Source: Reyranella massiliensis 521
GTDB taxonomy: Bacteria; Pseudomonadota; Alphaproteobacteria; Reyranellales; Reyranellaceae
Assembly: GCA_945860205.1 (NCBI GenBank)
Contig: CAMARK010000039.1
Coordinates: 1-41,077 of the forward strand
Length of the DNA stretch: 41,077 bases
Direction: 5' to 3'
Shown: piece by piece, positions 16,347 to 26,040 of the stretch
Layout: each line of letters starts with the position of its first letter
How positions within the stretch are numbered: the first letter of the stretch is position 1
Notes under the pieces: generated by a model
What the model saw: only the letters and a program-made list of their open reading frames with translations
Databases searched by the model: none
What the model was told of the DNA's origin: nothing
Position numbers and translations under genes: made by a program

Positions 16347-16754
16347 CTAGCCGGCGATCCTCATCATCATCGCGGTATCTGTGCTTTGCTGGTAGTCGAC
16401 GATCTTGCCGTCGCGAAATTTGATGACATCGAAGACGTCGAAGACCTCGGACTTGTTCGACTTGGTGTTCGTCACGTTCGCACGCCAGTGGAGCATCGCC
16501 TTTTCGCCGTCGACGAGAAGATCGATCTGCTTCCAATCCCTGAATTGCCAGTCGGCGATAAGAGCCCCGATCGCCGCCTTTATCGATGCCTTGCCGGCAA
16601 TGGGCGCACTCAACTGCGGAGCACCGGTCCCGCGAGCGTGGAGTCCAAAAACGGCATCATCCGCAATGTCCCTGAGGGTTCCGTCGAGGTCCCCTTTCAC
16701 GCGTGCGATGTAGAGCAACCTGATGGTTTCCTCGATCTGAACCCGGCTTGTCAT
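16347..16754 (-). CDS. NTF2-like / SnoaL-type protein
   Basis: A 135-residue protein predicted to form a cone-shaped NTF2-like fold: N-terminal helices (QIEETIRLLYIARVKGDLDG), a long AVFGLHARG strand region, then HWRANVTNTKSNK and the closing VFDVIKFRDGKIVDYQQSTD, a pattern usual for SnoaL-like isomerase/dehydratase or accessory proteins. ATG 16754 has GGAGGG four bases upstream; an upstream ATG at 16781 lacks such a site. It lies between the ligase (69 bases upstream) and the SDR (86 bases downstream) on the same strand. Many members have no known activity, so the function is unassigned; an aromatic or polyketide-like small substrate fits the neighbours. Confidence 0.75.
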   Translation of the reverse strand: MTSRVQIEETIRLLYIARVKGDLDGTLRDIADDAVFGLHARGTGAPQLSAPIAGKASIKAAIGALIADWQFRDWKQIDLLVDGEKAMLHWRANVTNTKSNKSEVFDVFDVIKFRDGKIVDYQQSTDTAMMMRIAG

Positions 16755-16823
16755 TGAACCCTCCCTTCTTGCAGGGCTCATGCATACCCAAGGTTGTGGA
16801 AAACGACAAGAGTCAACCCGGAT

Positions 16824-18674
16824 TTACGAAATGATGACGACGCCCTCACCGCCGGCATAGAGCTTCTCGACCAGCGCGCGGCGCCGCTTCAGCGTGGCGC
16901 GCTGGTTGATATAGCCCTTGTCGGTGATTTCGTGGCCGTCGACGGCGGGCGGCTCGGCCATCAGCAGCACCCGGCGCACCCGCATCGAGGAGCCCTTGCT
17001 GCCGGCGTTCATGCCGGCAAGGCCATCGCGCAGCGTCGCGACCACGGCGGGATGGGCTAAAAGCTCGGCCGCCGGCAGCCGCGCTTCGTCGTCGCCCGCG
17101 AGCCGGCGGCAGGCGGCGATGTTGGGAAAGCCCAGGAGGCCGACATATTCGCGGTCCTGGCCGCAGATCACGGCGTCCTGCAGCACCGGCGTCGCCGCCG
17201 CGATCGCCGTCGTGCGCAAGGTGCCGACCAGCACGAAAGTGCCGCTGGTCAACTTGAAATCTTCCACGACGCGGCCGTCGAAGATCAGGCCCCAGCTCGG
17301 GTCCTCGGGATCGACGAAGCGGCCGGCGTCGCCGATCTTGTAAAAACCCTCCTCGTCGCACATCTCCGCCGTGAGATCGGGTCGCCGGAAGTAGCCCGGC
17401 GTCACAATCACGCTCTTGAGTCTAAGCTCGTAGCGCCCCTCCTCCCCCGTCGGCACCATTTTGAGCTGCACGCCAGGATACGGAAGGCCGACAAGGCCGA
17501 CGCGGTCCGACGCCCAGTGCACCGACGTCGCCGTCGGCGCCGTTTCCGTCGAACCCCAGCCGGTGACGAAGGGGATGCGATAGCCGGTGTGCTTCACCGC
17601 CAGCGTCTCCATGCGCTCGTAGAGATCGTTGGGCAGGGTGGCGCCGCCATAGGACAGCACGTTGATGTTCTTGAAGAATCGCTTGGCCAGGTTTTCGTCC
17701 TTCTCCAGCGCCGTCGCCAGCATGGCGTAGCCCGCCGGCACGTTGGAGAACGAGGTCGGCGAGACCTCGCGCAGGTTGCGCAGCGTCTCCTCGAACAGGC
17801 CGGGCAGCGGCTTGCCGTCGTCGATCCAGGTCGTGCCGCCCTCGTTGAGGTTGCCCTGGAAGGTGGCGTTGCCGCCCATCGTGTGGTTCCAAGGCAGCCA
17901 GTCGAGCATGACCGGCGCGGGATCCCCGGGCTTGCGGATGCGCGACATGCTCATCATCGCCACGTTGGCGCACATCATCTCCTGGGTGTTGATGACGGCC
18001 TTGGGCATGCCGGTACTGCCCGAAGTGAACAGGAACTTGCCCACCGACTTGGGCTCGATCATCGCGACAGACTTCGCCACCGCATCGGTCGCCTTGGTGG
18101 CCACCAGCTCGCTCCACGGCAGCGACTGCCTCTGCGGTGGCGGCTTGTCGACATGGACCAGCAGCACGCCTTCCAGGTCGAGCGCCGCCAGCGCGCGGGA
18201 ATAAATCTCGCCGTTCTGCACGAACACCAGGCCGGGCTTGATGAGGTCGAAGACGTATTTCAGCTTGGCGTGATCGCTGCTCATCACCGAATAGGCCGGC
18301 GACACCGGCGCCACGGGCACGCGCGCCTGCATGGCGGCCAGGGTGAGCAGCGCAAACTCGATCGAGTTCGACGACAGGATCATCACCGGCCGGTCGGGCC
18401 CGAAGCCGCGGTCGAGCAGTGCCTGCGTCACGGCATCGATCTGCTTCTTGGCCTCGGCGTAAGTGAGTTTCAGCCAGTCCCGGTCCGGCCCGCGGCGCTG
18501 CGCAAGCCACAGCCGGTCCGGCACCTCGGCCGCCCACTTCGCGAGCAGCGCCGGGATGTGCCGGGCATAAGGCTTCAGCGGATGGTTCGACTGCAGCACG
18601 ACGGTGCCGTCGTCCCGCCGCTCGACCTTCACGTCACGGCTCAGGAATTCGATGGGCTTGAACGGAACCTGCAT
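16824..18674 (-). CDS. Feruloyl-CoA synthase-like acyl-CoA ligase
   Basis: A 616-residue AMP-forming acyl-CoA ligase. The phosphate-binding loop FTSGSTGMPK is at about 216-225, GWGSTETAPTATS around 372-384, and YKIGDAG with the hinge-region EDFKLTSGTFV around 445-481; ITDKGYINQR lies near the C-terminus. The FKLTSGT form and the N-terminal PFKPIEFLSRDVKVERR fit the feruloyl-CoA-synthase group rather than acetyl-CoA synthetases. The expected reaction is ATP-dependent CoA thioesterification of ferulate or a similar aromatic acid, yet no enoyl-CoA hydratase/aldolase or vanillin dehydrogenase is present nearby. ATG 18674 is chosen; TTG codons 15 bases further upstream are alternatives. It diverges from the MFS at 18767. 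Confidence 0.85.
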   Translation of the reverse strand: MQVPFKPIEFLSRDVKVERRDDGTVVLQSNHPLKPYARHIPALLAKWAAEVPDRLWLAQRRGPDRDWLKLTYAEAKKQIDAVTQALLDRGFGPDRPVMILSSNSIEFALLTLAAMQARVPVAPVSPAYSVMSSDHAKLKYVFDLIKPGLVFVQNGEIYSRALAALDLEGVLLVHVDKPPPQRQSLPWSELVATKATDAVAKSVAMIEPKSVGKFLFTSGSTGMPKAVINTQEMMCANVAMMSMSRIRKPGDPAPVMLDWLPWNHTMGGNATFQGNLNEGGTTWIDDGKPLPGLFEETLRNLREVSPTSFSNVPAGYAMLATALEKDENLAKRFFKNINVLSYGGATLPNDLYERMETLAVKHTGYRIPFVTGWGSTETAPTATSVHWASDRVGLVGLPYPGVQLKMVPTGEEGRYELRLKSVIVTPGYFRRPDLTAEMCDEEGFYKIGDAGRFVDPEDPSWGLIFDGRVVEDFKLTSGTFVLVGTLRTTAIAAATPVLQDAVICGQDREYVGLLGFPNIAACRRLAGDDEARLPAAELLAHPAVVATLRDGLAGMNAGSKGSSMRVRRVLLMAEPPAVDGHEITDKGYINQRATLKRRRALVEKLYAGGEGVVIIS

Positions 18675-18766
18675 TACACTGTCCAACAACCTTCTCCCGG
18701 CGCTCGCTGCTGTTTCGGCGATTGTGGGGACGGGAACGGCCAGCCGGCAAGGGAGCGTTTTAAAAA

Positions 18767-20068
18767 GTGTCGCGCAGCAACTCCTCGGTGTCAGCAGGGG
18801 TGCCGGCAAGGCATTCGACCAGCCGCTGGTTGCAATTGTTTGCTGGCATTGTCTGCATGGTGGCGATCGCCAACCTGCAATACGGCTGGACCCTGTTCGT
18901 GCAGCCGATCAGCGAGAAGCAGGGCTGGGCGCGGCCCGAAATCCAGGCCGCCTTCACCATCTTCATCCTGGCCGAGACCTGGCTGGTGCCGCTGGAAGGC
19001 TGGGTCGTCGACCGCTTCGGACCGCGGCTCGTGGTCGCCTTCGGCGGCGTGCTGGTGGGCCTCGCCTGGACGGTGAACTCGTTCGCCGATTCGCTGATCC
19101 TTCTCTACATCGGCGCGGCGATGGGCGGCATCGGCGCCGGTGCCGTCTTCGGCACCTGCCTCGGCAATGCGCTGAAATGGTTTCCCGACCGCCGCGGGCT
19201 CGCCGTCGGCCTGACCACCGCCGGATTCGGCATGGGCTCGCTGTTCACCATCATCCCGATTCAGGAGGTGATCGCAGACCGCGGTTACCAAACGGCCTTC
19301 CTGTGGTTTGGCCTCGGCCAGGGCATCGCCGTGTTCGTCGTGGCGTGGCTGCTGCGCTCGCCGACGACGACTGACAACGGCGCCCTCCATGCCTTGCCCG
19401 TCCACGTCCGGCAGTCGTCGCGCGACTACGCACCGCTCGAGATGCTGCGCTCGCCGATGTTCTGGGTGCTTTATATGATGTTCGTGCTGGTCGCCGCCGG
19501 CGGCCTCATGGCGATCGCGCAGCTCGCGCCCATCGCCGAGGACTTCAAGGTGGCCGACGTGCCGGTCAGCCTTCTGGGCCTCACCCTGCCGGCGCTCACC
19601 TTCGCCCTGATGATCGACCGCGTGCTGAACGGCATCACCCGCCCGTTCTGCGGCTGGGTCTCCGACCATATCGGGCGCGAGACCACCATGTTCATCGCCT
19701 TCTCGCTCGAGGCGGCGGGCATCTGGGCGTTGTGGGTCTACGGCCACGATCCGCTGCTGTTCGTGCTGCTGGGCGGCATGGTGTTCTTCGCCTGGGGCGA
19801 GATCGCGAGCCTGTTCCCCGCGACCTGCGCCGACTGCTTCGGCACCAAATTCGCCACCACCAACGCAGGGCTGCTCTACACCGCCAAGGGAACGGCCTCG
19901 ATGCTGGTGCCGCTCGCCAGCCTCGTCGTCATCGAGTCGGGAAGCTGGCGCGATGTCTTCCTTGCCGCGGCCTTCATGAACGTCATTGCCGCCGTCCTGG
20001 CGATTGCCGTGCTGCGCCCGATGCGCGCCGCACAGGACCGTCCACGGCCCGAGCCTGCCGCCGCCTGA
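18767..20068 (+). CDS. MFS transporter, oxalate/formate antiporter (OxlT)-like
   Basis: A 433-residue major facilitator protein with about twelve helices. It starts at GTG 18767 after AAGGGAG. FAGIVCMVAIANLQYGWTLFV forms helix 1, EGWVVDRFGPRLVV the helix 2-3 loop motif, and GAVFGTCLGNALKWFPDRRGLAVGLTTAGFG the helix 4-5 region that typifies the OxlT/monocarboxylate-type group. A cytoplasmic loop around residue 210 separates the two halves. It diverges from the feruloyl-CoA-synthase-like gene with a 92-base spacer, so it may import that enzyme's acid substrate. Its TGA ends exactly one base before the stop codon of the convergent enolase-family gene. Confidence 0.88.
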   Translation: MSRSNSSVSAGVPARHSTSRWLQLFAGIVCMVAIANLQYGWTLFVQPISEKQGWARPEIQAAFTIFILAETWLVPLEGWVVDRFGPRLVVAFGGVLVGLAWTVNSFADSLILLYIGAAMGGIGAGAVFGTCLGNALKWFPDRRGLAVGLTTAGFGMGSLFTIIPIQEVIADRGYQTAFLWFGLGQGIAVFVVAWLLRSPTTTDNGALHALPVHVRQSSRDYAPLEMLRSPMFWVLYMMFVLVAAGGLMAIAQLAPIAEDFKVADVPVSLLGLTLPALTFALMIDRVLNGITRPFCGWVSDHIGRETTMFIAFSLEAAGIWALWVYGHDPLLFVLLGGMVFFAWGEIASLFPATCADCFGTKFATTNAGLLYTAKGTASMLVPLASLVVIESGSWRDVFLAAAFMNVIAAVLAIAVLRPMRAAQDRPRPEPAAA

Positions 20069-21175
20069 TTACGCCTTAAACTTGGCGATGGCCTTCTCGT
20101 CGAACTTCAGCCCGAGGCCGGGCTTGGTCGGCAGCACCAGCTCGCCCTTCTCGATCGCCGGCGTCTCCTCGTAGAGCGCCAGCATCCACGGCATATATTC
20201 CACCGTGAGGCCGTTCGGGCAGGCGGCCACCATGTGGCACAGCACTTCGGGCATGACATGGCTCACGATCGGCAGGTTGAAGGCCTCGGCCATGGCCGCG
20301 ACCTTCATCCACTGTGTCGGACCGCCGACTCGCGCGATGTCGACCATCACGATGTCGACCGAGCGCGCCTCGATCATGTGACGGAAGGGCACGATGCCCC
20401 AGACATACTCACCGCCCGCGACCGGGGTCTTGAGCGCGGCGGTGACGCGGGCGAGGCCCGCATAGTCGTCGGCCGTCGTCACGTCCTCCAGCCAGAACAA
20501 GCCGATACCCGCCTGCTCGACCCTGGAGCCGATGTCGATCGCCTGCTCGGGCCGCCAGCGCTGGTTGATGTCGCACATCAGCGGAATGTCGGGGCCGATC
20601 GCGTCACGCACGACCCGCATGCGGCGAAGCTCGTCGGCCGGCGTCGGATCGCCGGGCAGCGCCATCTGGGTCTTCATCGAGCGGAAGCCCTTCTGCACCA
20701 GGATGCGCGCGGCCTGCTCCGTCTGCTTGTCGGTGAGGCCGCGGCGCAGCGAGCCTGAGGCATAAGTCGGCACGCGGTCGCGATGACCGCCCAGCAGCTG
20801 CCACAGCGGCTGGTCGAGCGCCTTGCCCCTGATGTCCCACAGCGCGGTGTCGATCGCCGACAGAGCGAGGGTAAAGATGCCGCCTGGGCCGCCCGAGCCC
20901 GCGGAAATGTCACCGCCGCGCAGCTTGGCGAGCAGCGCCTCGTTGCGCATCGGGTCCTCGCCGACGATGCCCACGCACAGGTCTTCCATCATCGCATGCA
21001 GGCTGCGCGTCACGCGGCCGCCATAGAGCGTGACACCGATGCCCTCGATGCCGCTGTCGGTGCGCAGGCGCAGGATCACCGTCGGCCGCTTGCGGTTGGC
21101 GTCCTCCGGCATGTTGGCCAGCGGATCGTCCTCCGGCACCGCGAGGGTCATGACCTGGTAACTGGCTATTTTCAT
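20069..21175 (-). CDS. Mandelate racemase/muconate lactonizing enzyme family protein
   Basis: A 368-residue enolase-superfamily enzyme. Magnesium ligands are Asp202 (MCDINQ), Glu230 (FWLED) and Glu256 (GGEYV). The mandelate-racemase-type pair Asp279 (VDIARVGG) and His306 (VSHVMPE) is present. The KxK motif on strand 2 is changed: SMKTQ gives Lys168 and Gln170 instead of two lysines, so the base that acts on the S side is missing. Members of this subgroup often dehydrate sugar acids rather than racemise. Upstream GGAGGAAACGTA supports ATG 21175. It diverges from the acyl-CoA dehydrogenase at 21288 and converges without a gap on the MFS gene. Substrate unknown. Confidence 0.88.
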   Translation of the reverse strand: MKIASYQVMTLAVPEDDPLANMPEDANRKRPTVILRLRTDSGIEGIGVTLYGGRVTRSLHAMMEDLCVGIVGEDPMRNEALLAKLRGGDISAGSGGPGGIFTLALSAIDTALWDIRGKALDQPLWQLLGGHRDRVPTYASGSLRRGLTDKQTEQAARILVQKGFRSMKTQMALPGDPTPADELRRMRVVRDAIGPDIPLMCDINQRWRPEQAIDIGSRVEQAGIGLFWLEDVTTADDYAGLARVTAALKTPVAGGEYVWGIVPFRHMIEARSVDIVMVDIARVGGPTQWMKVAAMAEAFNLPIVSHVMPEVLCHMVAACPNGLTVEYMPWMLALYEETPAIEKGELVLPTKPGLGLKFDEKAIAKFKA

Positions 21176-21287
21176 TACGTTTCCTCCATCTACCGGCCGC
21201 GATCCGAAACCCGGGTGCGGCCTGAATGCCCGTTCACATTGCCCCCATTTTCGGCCAGAGTCCGCCGCAGCACAAAGGGAGAGAGCG

Positions 21288-22511
<1,224 letters not shown>

Positions 22512-22535
22512 GAAGCCGGCTTCATGCCAGCAATG

Positions 22536-22571
22536 CGGGGCGCGACCTGCCGGGTCGCGCCCCGTTTCGTT
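22536..22571 (+). terminator. Rho-independent terminator after the ACAD10/11-like gene
   Basis: A 12-bp perfect stem, CGGGGCGCGACC (22536-22547) with GGTCGCGCCCCG (22553-22564), closes a TGCCG loop and is followed by TTTCGTT. Its location 24 bases after the stop of the dehydrogenase and 15 bases before the next start supports termination. The T-tract is short and interrupted, so efficiency may be moderate. Confidence 0.75.
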
Positions 22572-22585
22572 AAGGTCGGGACGAA

Positions 22586-23503
22586 ATGACCATCGCCAGC
22601 TATGCGCGACGCAGCGCCGAAGCACTCGGCCCGACGACGCGCGGCATCCTTTGGATGGTGCTGTGCGGCCTGAGCTTCGCGCTGCTCAATGCGCTCACGC
22701 GCGTCATCACCGCCGACCTTCATCCCTGGCAAACCCAGTTTCTGCGCTATTGCTTCGGCGGCGTGGTCATCCTGCCTTTCCTCCTGCGCGGCGGACTGCA
22801 CCTGCTGCGGACGAAGAATCTGCGGCTGCAGATCGGCCGCAACCTGGTGCATACCGTGGCCTCGGGCCTTTGGTTCCTGGCGTTGCCGCTGGTGCCGCTG
22901 GCCGAGATCACGGCGATCAGCTTCACCGGTCCGATCTTCATGACCATCGGCGCGATGCTGTTCTTTAGGGAGACCGTCCGCGCGCGGCGCTGGATCGCGA
23001 TCGCGCTCGGCTTCTTCGGTATCCTGATCGTCCTCTATCCCAAGCTGCAACTCGGCATCTCGGCAAGTTCGGCGAGCCTGCTGCTGCTCGTGGCAGCACC
23101 TGTGTCGGCGTGTTCCTACCTGATGGCGAAGGTCCTGATGCGGCAGGACCAGCCCGAAACCATCGTGCTGTGGCAGTCGCTGCTGGTTTCGCTGTTCACG
23201 CTGCCCTTCGCCCTGTGGTTCTGGCGGCCAGTTGCCGACTGGCACCTCGCCCTGTTCGTCCTGGCCGGCATCCTGGGCTCGACCGGACACTACGCCCTCA
23301 ACAGATCGATCAAGGCCGCCGACATTTCCGCCACCCAACCCACGCGCTTCCTCGAGCTGGTCTGGGCATCGGCGCTGGGCGCCCTGATCTGGGGCGACGT
23401 GCCACCGGTCTGGACCTTCGTGGGCGCGATCGTGATCTTCGGCTCGACGACCTACATCGCCCGCCGCGAGGCGATCGCCGACCGCGAGCGGCGCGGGACA
23501 TAA
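22586..23503 (+). CDS. DMT superfamily (EamA) transporter
   Basis: A 305-residue protein with ten predicted membrane helices arranged as two EamA repeats. Landmarks include WMVLCGLSFALLNALTRVI (helix 1), FTGPIFMTIGAMLFFRETVRARRW at the end of the first half, and YALNRSIKAADIS plus VPPVWTFVGAIVIFGSTTYIARRE in the second. EamA proteins export or exchange metabolites such as amino acids or nucleotide derivatives. It begins after the terminator at 22536-22571 and ends 16 bases before the DUF202 gene, which may be co-transcribed. A related DMT gene lies at 25114. The exported compound cannot be deduced. Confidence 0.9.
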   Translation: MTIASYARRSAEALGPTTRGILWMVLCGLSFALLNALTRVITADLHPWQTQFLRYCFGGVVILPFLLRGGLHLLRTKNLRLQIGRNLVHTVASGLWFLALPLVPLAEITAISFTGPIFMTIGAMLFFRETVRARRWIAIALGFFGILIVLYPKLQLGISASSASLLLLVAAPVSACSYLMAKVLMRQDQPETIVLWQSLLVSLFTLPFALWFWRPVADWHLALFVLAGILGSTGHYALNRSIKAADISATQPTRFLELVWASALGALIWGDVPPVWTFVGAIVIFGSTTYIARREAIADRERRGT

Positions 23504-23519
23504 CCTAAAGGGAGACGCC

Positions 23520-23888
23520 ATGGACAGTCCGAAGAAGAACCCGCACGTCACCGAACATCTCGCCAACGAACGTACCTTCCTCGCCTGGATCCGCACGGCC
23601 ATTGCGGTGATGACCCTGGGCGTCGCCATCAACCGCTTCGCCCTCTTCCTGATGGAAATCCATCAGGTCCTTCCCGAGGTTCGCCACCTCGCCAACCGCC
23701 ACATCGAGAAGCTCGGCATCGGCCTCGTCATCCTGGGCATCGTCATGCTGATCGGCGCGACCTGGCACTACCTCCATGTCGGCCGCACCATCGAGGACGA
23801 CACCTATCGCCCGGCCAACCGGATCATGGTCGCCACCGCCATCGTCGTCATGCTGATGGGCGGTTCGTCTCTCGTCTGGCTCTTTTAG
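23520..23888 (+). CDS. DUF202 (YidH-like) membrane protein
   Basis: A 122-residue protein with three hydrophobic helices (about 26-45, 60-82 and 98-120). The N-terminal HLANERTFLAWIRTAIAVMTLGVAI is the hallmark of DUF202/YidH: a conserved N-E-R-T-x-L-A-W-x-R-T segment entering the first helix. GGGAGACGCC precedes ATG 23520. The last four bases overlap the convergent VOC gene. DUF202 proteins are inner-membrane proteins with no established role; a link to the upstream DMT transporter is only positional. Confidence 0.88.
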   Translation: MDSPKKNPHVTEHLANERTFLAWIRTAIAVMTLGVAINRFALFLMEIHQVLPEVRHLANRHIEKLGIGLVILGIVMLIGATWHYLHVGRTIEDDTYRPANRIMVATAIVVMLMGGSSLVWLF

Positions 23889-24484
23889 CGCGACTGACCC
23901 GCGGCCGGCGGCCCCTCGGGCATCTCCAGCAGCTCACTTTCGGGCGCACCGGCCTCGTAGGCCTGCACCAGCGCCTCGGGATCGAACACGATGCCGATCG
24001 GGTTCTTCCTGAAGGCCTCGGTCTGGAAGTAGGCCGCGGTCGCCTCGTTGGTGGCGTAGCGGTCGACCTGCAGCTCGACGCCGTTGCCGTCGGGGTCGCG
24101 ATAGTAGATCGACACCGTCGGCCCGTGATGGATGCAGCGCGCCGGCGCGATGCCGAGCTTCTTCACGCGGGCATAGGTCGAGAGCAGCGTGCCGATGTCG
24201 GCAAAGGTGTAGGCGACGTGCGCCAGGCCCGAGTTCTGGGCGTCGGGCGCCTTGAGGCCGGCCAGGTTCACGATGCCGAGCCGGTGATGTTCGTCGTCGT
24301 AGGTCAGGAAGCAGATGTAGTCGGTGCGCTGCACCACATGCATGTTCAGCACGGCCGAATACCAGTCGATCATCGGCTGGATGTTCGACGAGCGCAGCAC
24401 GAAGTGGGCGAACAGCACCGGCGTGGCGGGCTTGGGGTCGAGCGTGCGGCGGCTACGCGAGGTCGTCTCGAGCACTGTGTCCAT
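23885..24484 (-). CDS. VOC family protein (glyoxalase/extradiol dioxygenase-like)
   Basis: A 199-residue vicinal-oxygen-chelate protein. Two beta-alpha-beta-beta-beta modules are recognisable: FAHFVLRSSNIQPMIDWYSAVLNM in the first and LAHVAYTF through YYRDPDGNGVELQVD in the second. Candidate metal ligands are His27 (FAHF), His in LAHVAY and Glu in GVELQVD, which fits a one-domain extradiol-dioxygenase-like or related hydrolase/isomerase. The final 40 or so residues (EAFRKNPIGIVFDPEALVQAYEAG) are typical of a VOC subgroup with an alpha-helical tail. GGAGG precedes the ATG. It diverges from the secreted protein at 24583. The reaction is not identifiable from sequence alone. Confidence 0.85.
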   Translation of the reverse strand: MDTVLETTSRSRRTLDPKPATPVLFAHFVLRSSNIQPMIDWYSAVLNMHVVQRTDYICFLTYDDEHHRLGIVNLAGLKAPDAQNSGLAHVAYTFADIGTLLSTYARVKKLGIAPARCIHHGPTVSIYYRDPDGNGVELQVDRYATNEATAAYFQTEAFRKNPIGIVFDPEALVQAYEAGAPESELLEMPEGPPAAGQSR

Positions 24485-24582
24485 GGAAGCCTCCAGGGCG
24501 CGAGTTTAGGCGCCTCGCCCGGCCTCGTCACCGGGGACTCGAATTGTGGTAGCCTGCCGCAACGCGTTTGGGGGAAACGAAC

Positions 24583-25023
24583 ATGCGGATTGCCGCGCTG
24601 CTCTGCAGCATCCTGGTGCTGGGCGATTTGCAGCCGGCAGCGGCGGAGGCCGTGTTCCGGCCTGCCGAGAACAAGGTCCCGGTCGCCCTGGTCGAGGTCT
24701 CCAAGTCGCCGCGCTACACCGAGGTCCGGCTCCAGGCGCAGGCCGCGGTCACTGGCGTCTGCTGGACGTCCGATGGGCCGGACAGCCCCTATCTGCTGGC
24801 CGGCGGCCGCCGCTATCGTTTCCTCGGCGGCGACGGCATCACGACCTGCCCGGCGGTGCGCAACTACGCGGCGCGCGAAAGCATGGCGCTGCGCTTCGAA
24901 CGGCTCGATCCGCAGATCAAGGAGTTCTCACTCGTCGAAGGACAGGGCGGCGAAAACCAGATGATCGACCCGGGATCGTCCAAGGCGCGCTTCTGGAACT
25001 TCCTACACATCACGTTGAAATGA
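24583..25023 (+). CDS. Small secreted protein of unknown function
   Basis: A 146-residue protein with a signal peptide: MRIAALLCSILVLGDLQPAAAEA, probably cleaved after AAA or AEA. GGGGGAAACGAAC precedes ATG 24583. The mature part contains two cysteines (GVCWTSDG and TTCPAV) that could form a disulfide, and reads like a compact beta-rich domain (RYTEVRLQAQAAVTGVC, YLLAGGRRYRFLGG). I do not recognise a family. It is a single gene between the divergent VOC gene and the next operon. Periplasmic location is inferred from the signal sequence. Confidence 0.65.
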   Translation: MRIAALLCSILVLGDLQPAAAEAVFRPAENKVPVALVEVSKSPRYTEVRLQAQAAVTGVCWTSDGPDSPYLLAGGRRYRFLGGDGITTCPAVRNYAARESMALRFERLDPQIKEFSLVEGQGGENQMIDPGSSKARFWNFLHITLK

Positions 25024-25049
25024 CCTGACTTGAAATGAGTGTCGCACCG

Positions 25050-25104
25050 GCTCGCTCACCGGAATAGCGAGCGTGCTTGACCGGCGACGCTTGCACAGGC
25101 AAGC
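25050..25104 (+). other. Two small hairpins ahead of the DMT operon
   Basis: GCTCGCT (25050-25056) pairs with AGCGAGC (25066-25072), and GCTTGC (25089-25094) pairs with GCAAGC (25099-25104) around an ACAG loop. The second ends 10 bases before the DMT start at 25114, where no good ribosome-binding site is seen. Neither has a T-run. They may affect translation or termination, or be chance palindromes in GC-rich DNA. Confidence 0.3.
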
Positions 25105-25113
25105 CCGAGCGTC

Positions 25114-26040
25114 ATGGCTGCGCCCGCGATCGATACTCCCGATGCATTGAGTCACCTGATTCCGTCGCGGGTGGCGCGCGGCTTCTTCCTCGCCATTGTC
25201 GCCGGACTGTTCTTCAATTTCCTGAACGGCGCAGTGAAGGAACTGGCGACCGACATGCCGCCGCTCTACGTGGCGTGGGGACGCTGGATCGCCGGCATCG
25301 CGCTGGTCGCGCCGTATCTGTGGTGGCGCGTCGGGCTCGAAGGCATGCGCACCCACGACATGAAGCTCCATTGCCTGCGCGGGCTCTTCCACACGCCCGG
25401 CTACGGCCTGTGGTACGAGGCGGTGGTCTGGCTGCCACTCGCCACCATGGCGGCGCTGGGCTTCACCGGTCCCATCTTCGTCACCCTGGGCGCGGTGCTC
25501 TTCCTGCGCGAGACCGTGCACTGGCGGCGCTGGCTGGGCGTCGCGGTCGGCTTCGCCGGCATGCTGGTGATCGTCCGTCCCGGCATCATCGAGATGAACC
25601 CTGGCATCCTGATGATGATGGTGGCGGTGCCGCTGATCGCTGGCTCCAATCTCATCGCCAAGGTCGTCTCGGGCCGCGACAAGCCCGCCGTCGTCGTGCT
25701 TTGGCAGAGCGTGGTCGGCGCGATCTGCTTCACGCCCTTAGGGATCTGGTTCTGGCAGACGCCGACGCTCACCCAGCTCGGCCTGTTCGTGGCCTCCGGC
25801 TTCTTCGGCACGATGGGTTACTTCTTCATCACCTGGGCCTACCGGCTGCTCGATATTTCCGCCCTGCAATCCATCACCTTTCTCGGCATCGTCTGGGCCG
25901 CCTTGATGGACGTGGCGGTCTGGGGCAAGACGGCCGACGTCTGGACCTTTGTCGGCGCCGCGATCATCGTGGCGTCCACGACCTACATCGCCCATCGTGA
26001 ATCGCGCGCAAGCGCCGTCGCGGGAGGAACCAAGAAGTGA
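25114..26040 (+). CDS. DMT superfamily (EamA) transporter
   Basis: A 308-residue, ten-helix EamA-type protein related to the DMT gene at 22586. Shared landmarks are FTGPIFVTLGAVLFLRETVHWRRW in the first half, VVLWQSVVGAICFTPLGIWFW and the closing DVWTFVGAAIIVASTTYIAHRE. ATG 25114 has no clear Shine-Dalgarno sequence. It leads a four-gene plus-strand operon: its TGA overlaps the GTG start of the SDR (GTGA at 26037-26040), followed by an alpha/beta hydrolase and an acyl-CoA dehydrogenase. It may move an intermediate or substrate of that pathway; direction and compound are unknown. Confidence 0.9.
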   Translation: MAAPAIDTPDALSHLIPSRVARGFFLAIVAGLFFNFLNGAVKELATDMPPLYVAWGRWIAGIALVAPYLWWRVGLEGMRTHDMKLHCLRGLFHTPGYGLWYEAVVWLPLATMAALGFTGPIFVTLGAVLFLRETVHWRRWLGVAVGFAGMLVIVRPGIIEMNPGILMMMVAVPLIAGSNLIAKVVSGRDKPAVVVLWQSVVGAICFTPLGIWFWQTPTLTQLGLFVASGFFGTMGYFFITWAYRLLDISALQSITFLGIVWAALMDVAVWGKTADVWTFVGAAIIVASTTYIAHRESRASAVAGGTKK

